Shown: positions 1 to 11,500 of the stretch, in pieces
Layout: each line of letters begins with the position of its first letter
How positions within the stretch are numbered: the first letter of the stretch is position 1
Origin: Antrodiella citrinella
Taxonomy: Eukaryota > Basidiomycota > Agaricomycetes > Polyporales > Steccherinaceae
NCBI GenBank assembly: GCA_004802725.1
Contig: SGPM01000143.1
Location: 1 to 64,000, forward strand
Direction: 5' to 3'
DNA: 64,000 nt
Program-made: the position numbers and the translations under genes
The notes under the pieces: generated by a model
Database searches by the model: none
What the model saw: the letters and a program-made list of their open reading frames with translations, nothing else
What the model was told of the DNA's origin: nothing

Positions 1-220
1 TGTTGATCTCGCACCTGCGATGTTCATATTCCTGATATCTCTATGTCTCGACATGGTGTGATAAGTTCTAATGATACAGAGCGCGAGGGAAGGTAGGGGT
101 ATGGGTTCGAGATGAAGTGTAAGGTAGGCCCGAGTCAGAGACGACTACATCACGTGAAAGTCACGCGGGCCTCTCCGGCCACAACAACACAACTTCACTC
201 ACTGCGGATAGCTTGATTTT

Positions 221-475
221 TTAATGGCCTGAAAAGGCCCTGAAAAGGGCGCTTCTCAGACCCTTTTGAGGGTGTGAAAATTCCCACATTGAAGAGCTGA
301 AAGGGCCCTCGAAGTGCCACCTTTTGAGACCGTCAGACCTGAAAACTAGAGTATGTAGACCTGAATAGAAGGGGTGAATAGTTGGCTTTTGGGCCACTTT
401 TGAGATCTTCAAATGAACACTTTGAGTGGTGAAAAGATGTCTGAGAAGTCTATTATTGAGACCTGAATACAATGC
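221..475. repeat. array of short hairpins with TGAAAA / TTTTGA loops
   Basis: Consecutive small palindromes can be read directly. GGCC-TGAAAA-GGCC lies at 226-239, GCCC-TGAAAA-GGGC at 237-250 and ACCC-TTTTGA-GGGT at 260-273. Further imperfect copies follow, including TGGC-TTTTGG-GCCA near 383 and CCACTTTTGA paired with a later AGTGG. The stems vary while the loops keep TGAAAA or TTTTGA, so stem pairing looks preserved although the sequence changes. The array ends about 100 bp before the first gene and could be a promoter element, part of a transcribed leader or a decayed repeat. A second, related cluster lies near 38.9-39.1 kb. Confidence 0.6.
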
Positions 476-574
476 AAAAACTCGACGTGTTCCCGCCCCG
501 CCCCCGCCCTTTCCCGCTCCTCCCCACGTCGCGTCGCGTCCTCACCCAAATCCTGCTCCCTACACGTCGTGAAA

Positions 575-2497
575 ATGGGTCCACCACCTCAAGGAAACCA
601 CCAGAGGGAGCCTAGCATGGGTCCAGCTGGTTATTCGTACCCGAACCGAGAAGAAAACGGACTTCCCAATCGCTACCCTGCGGGTATGGGCCCTGCGCCG
701 TACGGCAATATGCACCCACAACCAGGCATGGAATACACGTTCCCTCCAAATCACGGCTATGGACAATCCTTTGGGTCAGTACCGAACACATATAATGGAA
801 ATCCAATGGCTACATACCCTCCGATGGGAATGCCTCCGGGGATGTCCCGTCCTCTCAATCCAGTGCAGCCGCCGGCCGGTGCGGTACCTGGTCGAGATCG
901 TTCGCAGTCGACATCGCGTGCGTCGTCAGTAATGCGAGATGGATCGGACCCGGCACGACCTCCCTCACCTAGTAATCCTGCGGGACCATTCTTCTTCCCT
1001 TCCGATCACGGTGGACGCAGCATCAGTATGCCACCCGATCATCTTTCCTTCCAGCAAGCCTTTATGCCAGGTGGCATGCAGAACACGATCGAGTTGGAAC
1101 ATCGGATCAACGAGTTGGAGACAAAGCTGGGAGGGGTGGCGTCTCGCCTTGAAGAAGCGGAGGAGGAGTTGAAACGACGACGCGAGATCGACGATGAAGA
1201 TGGGCCACCCAAGAAACGCACGAAGGCTTCCGAGTCTGGTGCCAATACCCACCCAGACGTGAAAGTAAGTAGCGCATTTATCAAACATAACTATTAACGT
1301 GTCGCTCACCTAAGATTTACAGATCAAAGTCCACGAGATGACTTGGGCGATGTTGCACGTCGACAAGGAATGTTACAAGACATTGGCGGGACAGGTTGAC
1401 CGTCATCATGACGGAGACGAGCTCGAGACTCAGATGGAGGACGGAGAGGTGGTGTACTACCCCCAGTGGAAAAAGCCCGTGAACGCCCCGCCGAATGAAG
1501 CGTTCATATCAAAGTTGGTATCACTGGTCTATAACAACGAGAAAGTAAGCATCCAATATCAAAACCTGTTACCCACGTACTAATTCCGTATCCAAGAGCC
1601 TTCGTGAGGCAGGTCAGGGAACGATCTCGGATGCAGGGTTCAACCAGGGAATCATGCGTCACGTCGCTCAACATTATTTCACTTACATCTCTCGCAAGGC
1701 ACGCAAGGCAACTACACCTGAAGGCCTAGCACAAATCAGAGCCGAAACCAAGAGATCGTCCATGCGCTCACGTCGTACCACAGTAAGCTGAAATCTCTCG
1801 CATACTACAAGGAACGCACTCACTTTGTTGTATCATCGCAGAAATCTACGTCACGTCGTAAACCCCTCGACGCGAACCTTATCAAGGAACACAATATTCC
1901 CGGAGCCACCCAGTACATCCAGACAGATTACCAATCCTCTGTGTACGAATATGACTCGGCCGACCCTGTCTATGGATGTGAGGAGGTCACTGCACGGCGC
2001 ACGGAGCAAGGTTTCCTAAAGGGTGCCTACATCGGGATCCCGAAATCGGCGTTAAGCAAGAAAGTAAGTCGTTGATTTGTATCAGCGTAGTAGATTGATC
2101 TCACCTTTTCCATATGTTCCTTTTCTAGCTCATCAAGTTCCAGTTCTGGTGCGACTGGAAGTCAAAGAACATGGCGGAGGCAGAGGCAGAGGCGGGGAGC
2201 AGCAGGGGCGGAAACGACACTGGGCCCAGTCGCAATGTGTTCTACGGTCCCTATAGCAAAGCTGATCCAACACTCCGACTCCCGAAGACGGCGAAAGCGA
2301 AGGCGAAGAAGATCATCTACAAAGGGATGTTGCGCAAGAGCGTGGTGAAGAGATTGGGTATTGAGGTGCAGGATGACCTCTCGTGGTGGGATGGTTTCGA
2401 CGTGCCGGTGCATGAACTCCCCCAGAAGTATCAGGATTGGCTTCATCAGGAAAAACATACTTCTCTAATCACGAGGGATTCCCATAATCCTAGCTGA
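575..2497 (+). CDS. unrecognised coiled-coil protein, conserved-looking C-terminal half
   Basis: Five exons join cleanly at 575-1264, 1323-1544, 1597-1782, 1842-2063 and 2129-2497. All four introns are phase 0 with GT-AG ends, and the product is 562 residues. The first third is rich in Pro, Gly, Met and Tyr and looks disordered. Near residues 170-215 a short coiled coil (IELEHRINELETKL) is followed by a basic patch, PPKKRTK, that could be a nuclear localisation signal. The C-terminal 300 residues are ordered, with many aromatics (QFWCDWKSKN, LSWWDGF), and end in a Lys-rich segment. I do not recognise the family. Nuclear location is inferred from the basic patch only. The start is the first in-frame ATG after the hairpin-rich region. 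Confidence 0.75.
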
Positions 2498-3727
2498 TTC
2501 ACCTTAATTATGTCCGTCACCCCCATTATGCTAATCCCTTGTGACTAGCAAGGTCTGGGGTGATAGCACGAGAGTTCACTTCTGATTACAGCTGAATCAT
2601 CACTGTGGGCCCGCGTCTTCGGGGTTAGTACTAGGTCGAGCAGTGGAAAACGCGAATCACTGAAAATGATGTCGCTTTCTTGGTACTTGGTGATTCTGAC
2701 TTTATTTTCACTATGTCTAGGATCACTGCATTGGCAGGGCAAAATCAACGTACATAGATTAGATGTAATGAGAGGTAAGAGAGTGTAGGATTATTGGGGA
2801 CTTCTGTAATTATCACTAACTTGTGTAATCATGTTAGGACTGATAATTAGAGGTAAGTTACCACACATTGTCACAGACTAGTGGTAACCATATCTACTTA
2901 GCGAAACAGGTTTTTCCTGATGGGTGACGATAATTGTCGACCTATCTAACCTCACAGCCTGCTGCAAGATAAACGGACATACTGAATGTTCAAATTCCCA
3001 ACGTCTACCCACTACGATGACGACGCCGGCGGCGACCAACAGCACAAACCTTCCTGAGTACCAAATTTGTCATGTTCTGTAGATCAGTTATAAATTCGAA
3101 CTCCGATCAAAGTTCTTGCTGACAATCAACTTATCACTGGCTATTACACTCTAACGCCGTCGGTGTCAAAGTCACGGTCCTCCCTCAAACTTACTTGTTC
3201 CACTTGAAGTGCTCCCAAAGTATGGGATTGGGTTTGCATGAATCAGTTCGAGATCCCGAACGTTCTCGTATGTACCGTCAAGTTCTCAGGCTGATTACGC
3301 TGATTTTATGTTGCCGCTTTACTAGCACCGTTCAGGCTCTACCGTGATTGGATTGTTACTGGTGCAACCTTTCGTGCAAGGCGAATTGGTGATTGTCCAT
3401 GTACCAACCGGTCACACAAGGTAATGGAGCATGAGTACCATCACCCCAGATACGTCGTTATTGGGTGAAGAGCTCGCTACTGGCGCGCCGGGCAACGTCA
3501 AACGTTTTGTTTTCGAAGCTGGATGAACGCTACGGACCACGGTAGCAGTAACTTGCAGCGCTATTCCGAAGACTCGGCCACCGACTTGCTGACCTAGTAC
3601 TCCACCAACCTTTTGTGAGTGATCACAAAGCAAGCATACACGGCTCACTCAACTCATGGCGTAGCATCTGGCGAGCTCGCAATGTCTAAGGATGCCGTTC
3701 GTGACCCTACATTCTACGCCTCAAGGG
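2498..3727. other. intergenic stretch, no supported gene
   Basis: Both strands are broken by stops, and no exon chain with sensible splice sites and domain content was found. A short ATG-led run near 3016 (MTTPAATNSTN) stops after about 20 codons. It could belong to an unrecognised leader or a decayed gene. Confidence 0.4.
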
Positions 3728-3734
3728 TATAAAG
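3728..3734 (+). promoter_or_regulatory. TATA box of the MDR reductase
   Basis: TATAAAG lies about 100 bp upstream of the ATG at 3830, with a C/A-rich leader between. The spacing suits a fungal TATA promoter. Confidence 0.5.
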
Positions 3735-3829
3735 CAACACCTCAACCAAAAGGCCATCATCATCCCAATTTGCCTCCGAAACTTCCAACAACCTAACCAA
3801 ACCTCTTCAGACCAACCAGCTACCACACA

Positions 3830-5299
3830 ATGTCGATCGTCACTAACGGCCGCCTCCTGTACGCCGCCCACCCGACTACCTTCCAACTTCCTGGTGTCCA
3901 CACTAAGTATGTCGAGGTCAAGATCGACTTGGAGACCGTTGCATTGGATGGCGGCGTCCTCATCAGGACGCTGGCTCTGAGCAGCGACCCCGTCGTGCGT
4001 ATCCGCATGAGGGACCCTAAGATCGACCACTTCTTTCCTGCGCTCATCCTTGGACGTCCGTACGTCCTTCATCATCGCTCATTTGTTATACATTCGTCGA
4101 CTCACCAACGCGTTTTTCCAGCATCGATAACTGGGGTGTCGGCGTCGTCGTCCGCAGCGAGAAACCAGGGTTTCAGCCTGGTGACTTTGTCTACGGATTT
4201 ATATGTAGGTCATCTCGCAAGGTGACCGCTTCGCGCCGCGGTTGACTCATTTTGGCGCACAAACAGCTTTCGAGAATTATTCCGTCTACCCCGGTCCGCC
4301 GGAAGCCCAGCACCAGTTCCAGTTCCTCCAGAAAATCGCCAAGCACCCGAGTATTCCCGCCTCCGTCTATGTTCATGATTTGGGAATGACAGGTACATAT
4401 TTTTCATACGCTCAGTGTCGAATCAGTGAATCAATATTACTACAGGTGAGACGGCGTATGCAGGATGGCACGCGTACGCCAAAGAGAAGGCGAAGACGAG
4501 CAAGACGTTCTTCGTGAACAGCGCCGCTGGGCCCGTCGGAACGTGAGCCACGCTAACAATGTTTTCGTTGACTACATGTTTGACACCTTTTACTAGGTTC
4601 CTTATCGAGTATGTGCGGCACATACACCCGCACATAAAGATCATCGCGTCTGCGGGCTCTGCAGAGAAGCTGGAGATCTTGAAAGAGGCCGGCGCCGACG
4701 TCGTGTTCAACTACAAGACAACCAACACCGGGAAGGTCCTTGCTGAGCATGGGCCAGTCGACATGTATATTTACCGCTCCCGCGCATTTTTGGCACTAAT
4801 GCTGAAATTGTGCCCATTTTAGCTTCTGGGACCACGTCGGCGGCACAGTGTTGGATGATACGCTGCTCAACATGGCCCAATTTGGTATCATCATCGTGAG
4901 CTTCACCGTAGTTCTGCTCGATCGCCCCAATTACTCATAATATATCCGCTATGCAGCGCGTAGGCACGGTCACCGGATACAACGAGGAAGACACCGGCAT
5001 AAAGGTACACGCTTCGACCGATGCTATTCCTCCGCCCGTTTGCTTACTTGATTGGACAGAACATCAAACACGTAGTCTTCAAATCCCTCACCATGCACGG
5101 CCTCGTCATCGGGATCGGTGAAGCCATGCAGACCGCTGCGGTGCCCTTCCTTGAAGAAGCAACGAAGCTCGTCCTAGATGGCACGATCAAGACGCGCGAG
5201 TGGCGGTTTGAGGGGCTGCAGCAGGCCGGGCAGGCTCTTGCGGACGTCCATTTTGGACAGCAGATTGGGAAACCGATTATTATCGTGGCAGAGGATTGA
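3830..5299 (+). CDS. NADP-dependent MDR oxidoreductase (alkenal double-bond / prostaglandin reductase type)
   Basis: Eight exons (3830-4059, 4122-4204, 4267-4392, 4446-4542, 4597-4764, 4823-4895, 4957-5004, 5060-5299) give exactly 354 residues, typical of the zinc-independent medium-chain dehydrogenase family. The N-terminal GroES-like half contains the expected SSDPVVRIRM segment. The NADP-binding motif is NSAAGPVGT, and the fold continues through the ASAGSAEKLEIL and WDHVGGTVLDDTL strands. The C-terminus, ending GKPIIIVAED, is the usual family end. No zinc-binding Cys cluster is visible, consistent with leukotriene B4 dehydrogenase-like reductases that reduce alpha,beta-unsaturated carbonyls in the cytosol. 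The physiological substrate cannot be read from the sequence. The gene is convergent with the cysteine synthase gene, with only about 215 bp between the stops. Confidence 0.92.
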
Positions 5300-5515
5300 G
5301 GGCAAATGTGGTTGGTATGTAGATAGAGTTTTGCGATCTGTCTGTTGTGGTTCAGGGGTTTATTTGGATCATTTGTGAGGAGAGTCAGCGGAGGTTGTAC
5401 ACGATGTTCAATATACATTACTGTGGAAATACACTAAGCACTTCGTCAGTTACGTCTATGTTCTCTAGTAAGGAACGATTGTCTTCCGCACCGAGGTCAG
5501 CCACAGAGACTAATA

Positions 5516-7785
5516 TTAAGCTAGCAAATCGTGTATGATCTCGACGTCGACGGGGATGTTCGCGCGTTGCAAGTAGTCGGCATTCCTAACGAACCATTGA
5601 TAAGTATATGTCCTCGTCGTACGTAAAAATCTGAACTCACCAGAACTATAAATCACAGATCCACACGACGAAAAATCAGTAACTGCATGTAATTATTAAT
5701 AAGTAGCCACTCTACGGGAGACGCACCTTCGAATAATGTCGTGTCCCAGAATCACATCTACAAACATATCATCAACACCCGCTTGCAAAGCGTACGCAGC
5801 AGATCGACTCACAATATCGTGACAACCCTCTCACCGTCCTTCCAGCCCATCTGCTTCACGAACTTGACGCAAGCAACGAGGTTACATGCGCTGCTTGAGC
5901 CCAGGAACAGGCCGTCGTTTTCTACCAAGTAGCGGGACATGGCGACTGCTTCGGCGTCGGTGACTCTGTGGGATATTGTTAGTAACAAAGACAGGTGTAT
6001 GAGAGGATGAAGGATCGACCTGAATGCGTCGTCAATGATATCTAGACCGAGCTCAAAATTGTGCGTCAATCGGTTAATACCTCTGAAGTGCATCGTCAAC
6101 AAATGAAACAGGGCTGCGGAAGTATGGAAATGAACATACATGCCCTCAACAACGGTGTCCACTTGATGCCGTCTTTTCGTCCCTTCTGCTTCTCTACGAT
6201 CGTACATGACGCCAAACTTGACCTGCACGTCCAAAACTGAGCATAGCGAGGGATAAAGGAGCGGAGAAGAGCAGTAACGTACCTTGTTGTACAATCCGCT
6301 GCCTTCTGGGTCAGACATGATGACCATCACGTCTTCCTTCACAGACTTCAGGTATTGTCCGATCCCAGATAGAGTGCCTCCAGTGCCTGTGGTCGAGAGC
6401 AAAATTAGACACGCATATACCCTGCAGACGACTTACGTACCTGCACCAGAGACAAACGCATCCACTCGCCCACTCGTCTGTCTCCATATCTCGGGCCCGG
6501 TACCTTCATAATGAGCCTGATAATTGCTTCTGTTCTGAAAGCGAGTATCAGTCTTGCAGTCGCAGCCAAGTGCAACAATATATCACTCACTTCAAACTGA
6601 TCCGCAAAGAACCCTCTCGGCCTCGTTCTTAGCTCGTCTGCTTCGTCTAGAGTGAGCGTCCCATGCTCGTTCAACACTTCATCAGATGCAGTACTCGTGA
6701 CAAGCACCGAAGAGGACGACCGGATCAATGAATCGCGTGGGTTGGCTGTATGCCCGAAGTGAGCAGCCCGATCTCTAGCTAAGTTCTGCATACGACATTG
6801 AGATCAACTCCGAGTCGTCGTGATCAACAGAAGGGAAACGCACCACGAATTGTTTCTTGTCCACGATGCTCGCCGGTCGTACACGTTCTACATCAGCGCC
6901 GAGAGATTGCAAGGCTTTGACTTTCTCTTCGGCAACGTCGTCGGGCATGATAATAGCTAGGGAGCTGTTCAGTCACCTTCTTCCGAGGAAACACGTATTG
7001 TTCTTACTAGCATCATATCCTCTGGATGCATGCAAAATGATTAGACAATGGGCAGTTACACGTATGAATCTCTCGTTCACCTTGCTTTAGCGATAGTTGC
7101 AATAGAGATCCCGGTAGATCCCACCGTGCCCTCGAAGATACGGGAGCCAGTGCGTGGATGTATTAACCCAAGGCGCTCTGCATCCTCAAGAACTGATAAG
7201 AATGAAGATACTCAGCATGATACATTCGAACGCACGCTGATTGTAGACGTACTCCGAAGCGCCACACGATCCTTCACACTTCCACCCGGGTTCAAAAACT
7301 GAATGCGTGTTTATTATGCGGAAACGATATGATGACACGTAGAGCAAACGGCCGGACCTCTGCTTTCCCGAGAATCTCGACGCCTAACGCGTCGCTCAGT
7401 GATGGAATCCGTACGAGAGGTGTGTTGCCTGAAGAATGAGTTTAGCTGGAGAGTGAGGGTGATGGAGCAGCAGACACGCACCGATGAGCCCTGTAACGCC
7501 GTTTACGACCTCATCACTCCTCAGTTCAATGGGACGTTTGTCAAAGGTCCTTGCCAGACGAGTTCTCGTGCGTTGCTGCGTGTACAAGAAGGCTAAGGAA
7601 GCGGAACTCAAAGAAAGCGACAAGCCAATGAGAATGCCGTAGATGATATGTCGCACAGTAGATGCTGGCGGTGCACGCAGCCAAGAAGGTAGATGTATCG
7701 ACGACAACCACGAGACCATCGTCGTCGCCGTCGTTGAACGTTGAAGAGGAGGAGTATTCACGCGATGGAATGACATAAGAAACAT
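5516..7785 (-). CDS. membrane-anchored cysteine synthase (PLP-dependent, O-acetylserine sulfhydrylase fold)
   Basis: The first exon (7482-7785) encodes one hydrophobic helix ([22 protein letters not shown]) ahead of the catalytic fold. This layout matches fungal cysteine synthase 2, the yeast Mcy1 type of the mitochondrial outer membrane. Family motifs follow in order: [17 protein letters not shown], the PLP-lysine loop [19 protein letters not shown], the glycine-rich phosphate loop [14 protein letters not shown], and [11 protein letters not shown]. The C-terminus reads [15 protein letters not shown] and ends VEIIHDLLA. Joining KFW requires a 5-nt exon, listed separately. The ATG at 7785 is the first in frame, and a second Met about 22 codons later also precedes the helix. 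Between the PLP loop and GTGGT the protein carries a stretch rich in Ser, Thr and Asp. It probably makes cysteine or acts on O-acetylserine-like substrates; the reaction is inferred from the fold. Confidence 0.9.
5641..5645 (-). other. 5-nt microexon of the cysteine synthase gene
   Basis: On the minus strand the bases TTCTG are preceded by TTTATAG and followed by GTGAGT. The preceding exon ends in SGTRHYSK with AAG and a GTGCGT donor. The following exon begins GAATGCCGAC. Joining AAG, TTCTG and GAATGCC gives K-F-W-N-A-D, matching the conserved SKFW-x-D-Y segment of cysteine synthases. No other in-frame join that keeps this segment was found. The flanking introns are about 80 and 55 nt. Confidence 0.7.
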
Positions 7786-7804
7786 TCATTAAAATGAGTG
7801 CGAC

Positions 7805-7819
7805 TAGGGTTAGGGTTAG
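7805..7819. promoter_or_regulatory. interstitial telomere-like motif (TTAGGG)n between divergent starts
   Basis: The plus strand carries two and a half units of the TTAGGG repeat, 20 bp outside the start of the cysteine synthase gene. Such motifs in fungal promoters bind TRF/Tbf1-type factors in yeasts. Binding in this organism is inference. Confidence 0.5.
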
Positions 7820-7953
7820 CGCCGGTAAAGAGCGAAAAAAAAAATGGCCTGCCCAGCCCGAGGGCCGAAGCAGAACAGGAAAATATTGAGACGGTGCATG
7901 AGCCGGAGCCCATACAAACCGCAGGGTTCCTCTGGGGACAAGGTCGCCGTGCT

Positions 7954-8154
7954 ATGGAAGACCCCTACGGCCCACACACCCAGGTAGGTGAGGGGGCTTG
8001 TGCCATCAAGGTAAGTATGAGTTGTTCAGGTGGAAGGGGCGTCCTCTTTATACCTTGGCTGACGTGCGCACGGACCATCGCTCGCTTGCAGTGGGAGCAA
8101 AGTCTCTTTCTCACTCTTGAACTGTCGAGTCTCCGGGAAGAAAGGATGGAATAA
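7954..8154 (+). CDS. possible small gene, weakly supported
   Basis: An open frame runs upstream of 7954 but has no ATG before the one at 7954 (MEDPYGPHTQ). A GTAAGT donor near 8011 and a TTGCAG acceptor near 8091 join in frame, ACAIK to WEQSLFLTLELSS, and the stop is at 8152-8154. The product would be about 40 residues with no recognised motif. A run of ten A at 7835-7844 in the upstream frame could hide an indel. It may instead be a non-coding transcript from the shared promoter. Confidence 0.2.
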   Translation: MEDPYGPHTQVGEGACAIKVSMSCSGGRGVLFIPWLTCARTIARLQWEQSLFLTLELSSLREERME

Positions 8155-8535
8155 TTTAGCAATGAATACTGCCTACATTGAAAAGAACGTTGACTAGTAC
8201 TAGGTTACACGGCACAATGTACTATTAGCTCCACCTGAATTCCATATAATAACACAGGCTCAAACGGCGAGCATAGAAGAACGGACGCGTCGGGCATGGG
8301 GGACAGAACAGAAAAAGGCACGGTCTCGGGAATGATGAACTGGAGAATGAGAAGGGAGTGTAATGTCCAAATGAGCGTGAGTCCGTGTATAGGCAGAACG
8401 AGAAGCGAACGAAACGTGACAGTGAAAGAAGGCATAGAGCACAAATAGCAGCAGCAGCAATAATAGCATTCGTTGAAGAATGCGAATAAAAAAGAACACC
8501 AAGTGGAAATCCGCGGAGACCTGCGCCGGTTTCGT
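8155..8535. other. short region between convergent ends, nothing recognised
   Basis: This is presumably the 3' untranslated part of the Bem2-like gene on the minus strand. It holds a short CAG-rich run near 8447-8458 and no supported gene. Confidence 0.5.
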
Positions 8536-11500
8536 TCAATTGGTGTGAGGAATATCAATATCGATACGAGGCGGCTCCATATTGGTCGCCTCGGGGTACC
8601 GGGACGTCCGGTCTTCGTCTTCATCCCCGCCCTGGTCCTCGTCATTTTCGTCGGAGCTCTCCTGGTTTGCAGATAGGATGTCTTCCTCTTCGTCCTCCTC
8701 GGGGATTGGTTCGTCGAAGTGTTCATACTCTTCTTCTACGTCACTCTCGACCTCCTGCTCGGGCTCCACGTCGTCGAAGATAGTGTGGAACTACAAACAA
8801 AAATACATGAGGACATATAGATTGATGGCTGAAACAAAACACGCACATGAGTGATCAAGAGCTTGACAGCACGGTGGGCAGAGCTCATGTTGGCAAAGAA
8901 GAACCCGATGTCGTTGTTGGATGAGCGCAGGAGATTCGGGCTGAACACCGTTGATAGCGAATCCGCGGTCATCTGGTTGTGTTCCTCGTAGTCCGTGACC
9001 CTATTGAACGGTAAGTAAATATATCCACGCTGCGAACGCAATCGACGTACTTGTCAAGATGCTCCATGAGCCGCTTCAACAGACTGAAATTGCTCTGCGG
9101 CAAACTGTGAATCACTTGTCGGATATTGGCAAGCCTCGTCTGGAGGTCAATGGCATCGTTGGCTGTTGTGGAAAAGTCAGAAAATCAAAGTGTCCGAACA
9201 GTACGAAACACGTACACCCGGCACCCATAAGCTGTGTATAGCACGATCCTGGGAACATGCCTCCGGGCAGAACGCGGAACCACGCCTTGATAAGGTCGCA
9301 TACGGCATTGACATCTGTGAAGTCCTCGATCGGCCATTCACCTGTGTTCACGATGTAAGTTCAGAGCTGGATAATGTGTGTGTGTGACGACGAACCTCGG
9401 TTCAGCGCGTCCTTCAAGTTGTTGATCTCGGAGTGAGCACCAGCAATACGATCTGCATAACTGAAGTCAGTACGTGGAGTGCGTTGAAACAAGCGGAACA
9501 CTTACAAATTCCGATATCAGTCAAACCTTTGTTCTCGACAAACCACATGAGACGGTCAATAACGCTAGGAATGGCTCCGGGTTGAGGTTCCACGCCGCCG
9601 GCATCTCGTTGCAAGAGATAGTCGAGATCCACGCCAAAGACTGATGCAAAATTATGAGCACGAAACCAAGGATTCATAAATTCGAACGCTGCTTACCTGC
9701 ACGAGGATCCCTCGAAGCCGACCCGGGAGTCAACAAATGGTCCGACGGCTGCAGCTTCGACGCATTTCCCAAATACGTCAACCTCCTCTTCGCCGCCGAC
9801 TTGGACACCTTATCAATCGTGTCCATCCATCGCTTCATATCTGCCTTATCTAACGCCTGCAACAAATAATGCCCGCCATCTTCCGTATCAATCTGGAACG
9901 TGTACGACCGCTCGTTGTTGATGAACTGCGACACACGCACGTCCACGACGTTGAGCACCAGCGACGGTTTGTGCACCGGTGCGAAATCCAGTTCCGCTGG
10001 AGTGCGCTTCGGGGCGTTCATAGGTGTAGATTCAGAAGTGAAGGCACTCGAGATGGGGCGCATAAAGTGGAGGAACGCGGAGGACATGCTTTTCTTGTTG
10101 CGGTGCTGCTTAGAGGCAGTGGCGGACGGTGGCGGTCTGCGCGGGTTCATAGCTTTGTTCAGATACTCTTCCCTCCTATCCTGTCTTTGCTGCTCTTGTC
10201 TCTTCTCTTTGCTCAGACGGTCGCGCAAAGTCTTGTCTCGCTTGTTCTTCTCTTGTTGAGCAACGACGATAGCCTGGAACGGTCGTGGTAATCGTTTGGG
10301 CACAGGTGGACCTGCTTGTGTGGCTTCACGATATGCTTCTTCTCGGATAGTCCGGAGGTCGAAGTGTAAGCTGTTGAGGCTCTGCTCGATGTTGTTGAGT
10401 CGCTCAAAGTCGACGCGGCTGGTCTCCATCCTATGGTGGCTCTTGTGGGGCAGGCTTAAAGGCACAGCGCTCGTAATCAAGCCACATAATGATCTGGGAG
10501 AGAGTTTAGTATATCACGTCTAGGATCAGTGTACTTGGAGTACAGAACACACCTGCGCTTGTCGAAATTGATTAGAGTAGGACTCTCCGCAGGCGGGGAC
10601 TCCAATACGTCAGGCATGCTGATGACCTCGAGCATCCTCTCAAGCAGCCACCCCATATCCGTCGTCAGCGCCTCCTTGGTTGAAACCGTATTGACAACAG
10701 GCTTGCACAGCAGTGCGGAAAGCGTGTCGCAGCTCGTCCCACGAGCAGAAGCCACGATTTGCCACGCACGATGGTACATGCGACTCTCCACACTGAGCAC
10801 CGCAGACGTCAAGATCGCCTCCGCGAACGAACGCACACAGGCGCGCTCGAACGGCGGCAGCTCGCCCGGGACCGCATTCCGAATCCGACACACTTCAATA
10901 GCCCGGAGGTACAGCTCCATCCTCGTCTGCCTAGTACGGAGGCCGATTTTATGCGCTGTGATCCTAGACACCAGCCATTTACGCAGGATACCGAATGCCC
11001 GGACGCATCCTCGAATTGGGGGAGGCAAGAGTCGGTAAAAGGAGTCCTGACCGAGCTCGGAAATCAACTGAGACGGCTCGATCTCATGCAAGTACGACTG
11101 AATGTACTGGATCTCCACCTCGTCAGATATCGTATTAGGCTCACGTGTGGGGAACCACCCTGTCCTGTCTGCTGACTGTACTTCGAGGATGTCAGCGGTG
11201 ACGAAGAGATCCTAGAACATTTGATTATCAGTCTCTGTGGCACAGGAAATGAAGTGGTAATCGTACCTCTTGCACAACATTGCGGAAAGCGGCACACGCC
11301 ATACCGTCAAGATTGGCGACCAACGTCTCTGCATCAATCTGGTCAACGTCAGGAGCATCGGAACCGAAGTTTCGTATCGACGAGGGGCGAGTAGACGAGT
11401 TGGCAGACGGTTTGACGGCAGATTGGGGTCGTTTCTGCTGGGCCGAGAACAAAGACAGCAAGTGATTCCTAGTATCCTCCAGGACAGCGATGCCACGAGG

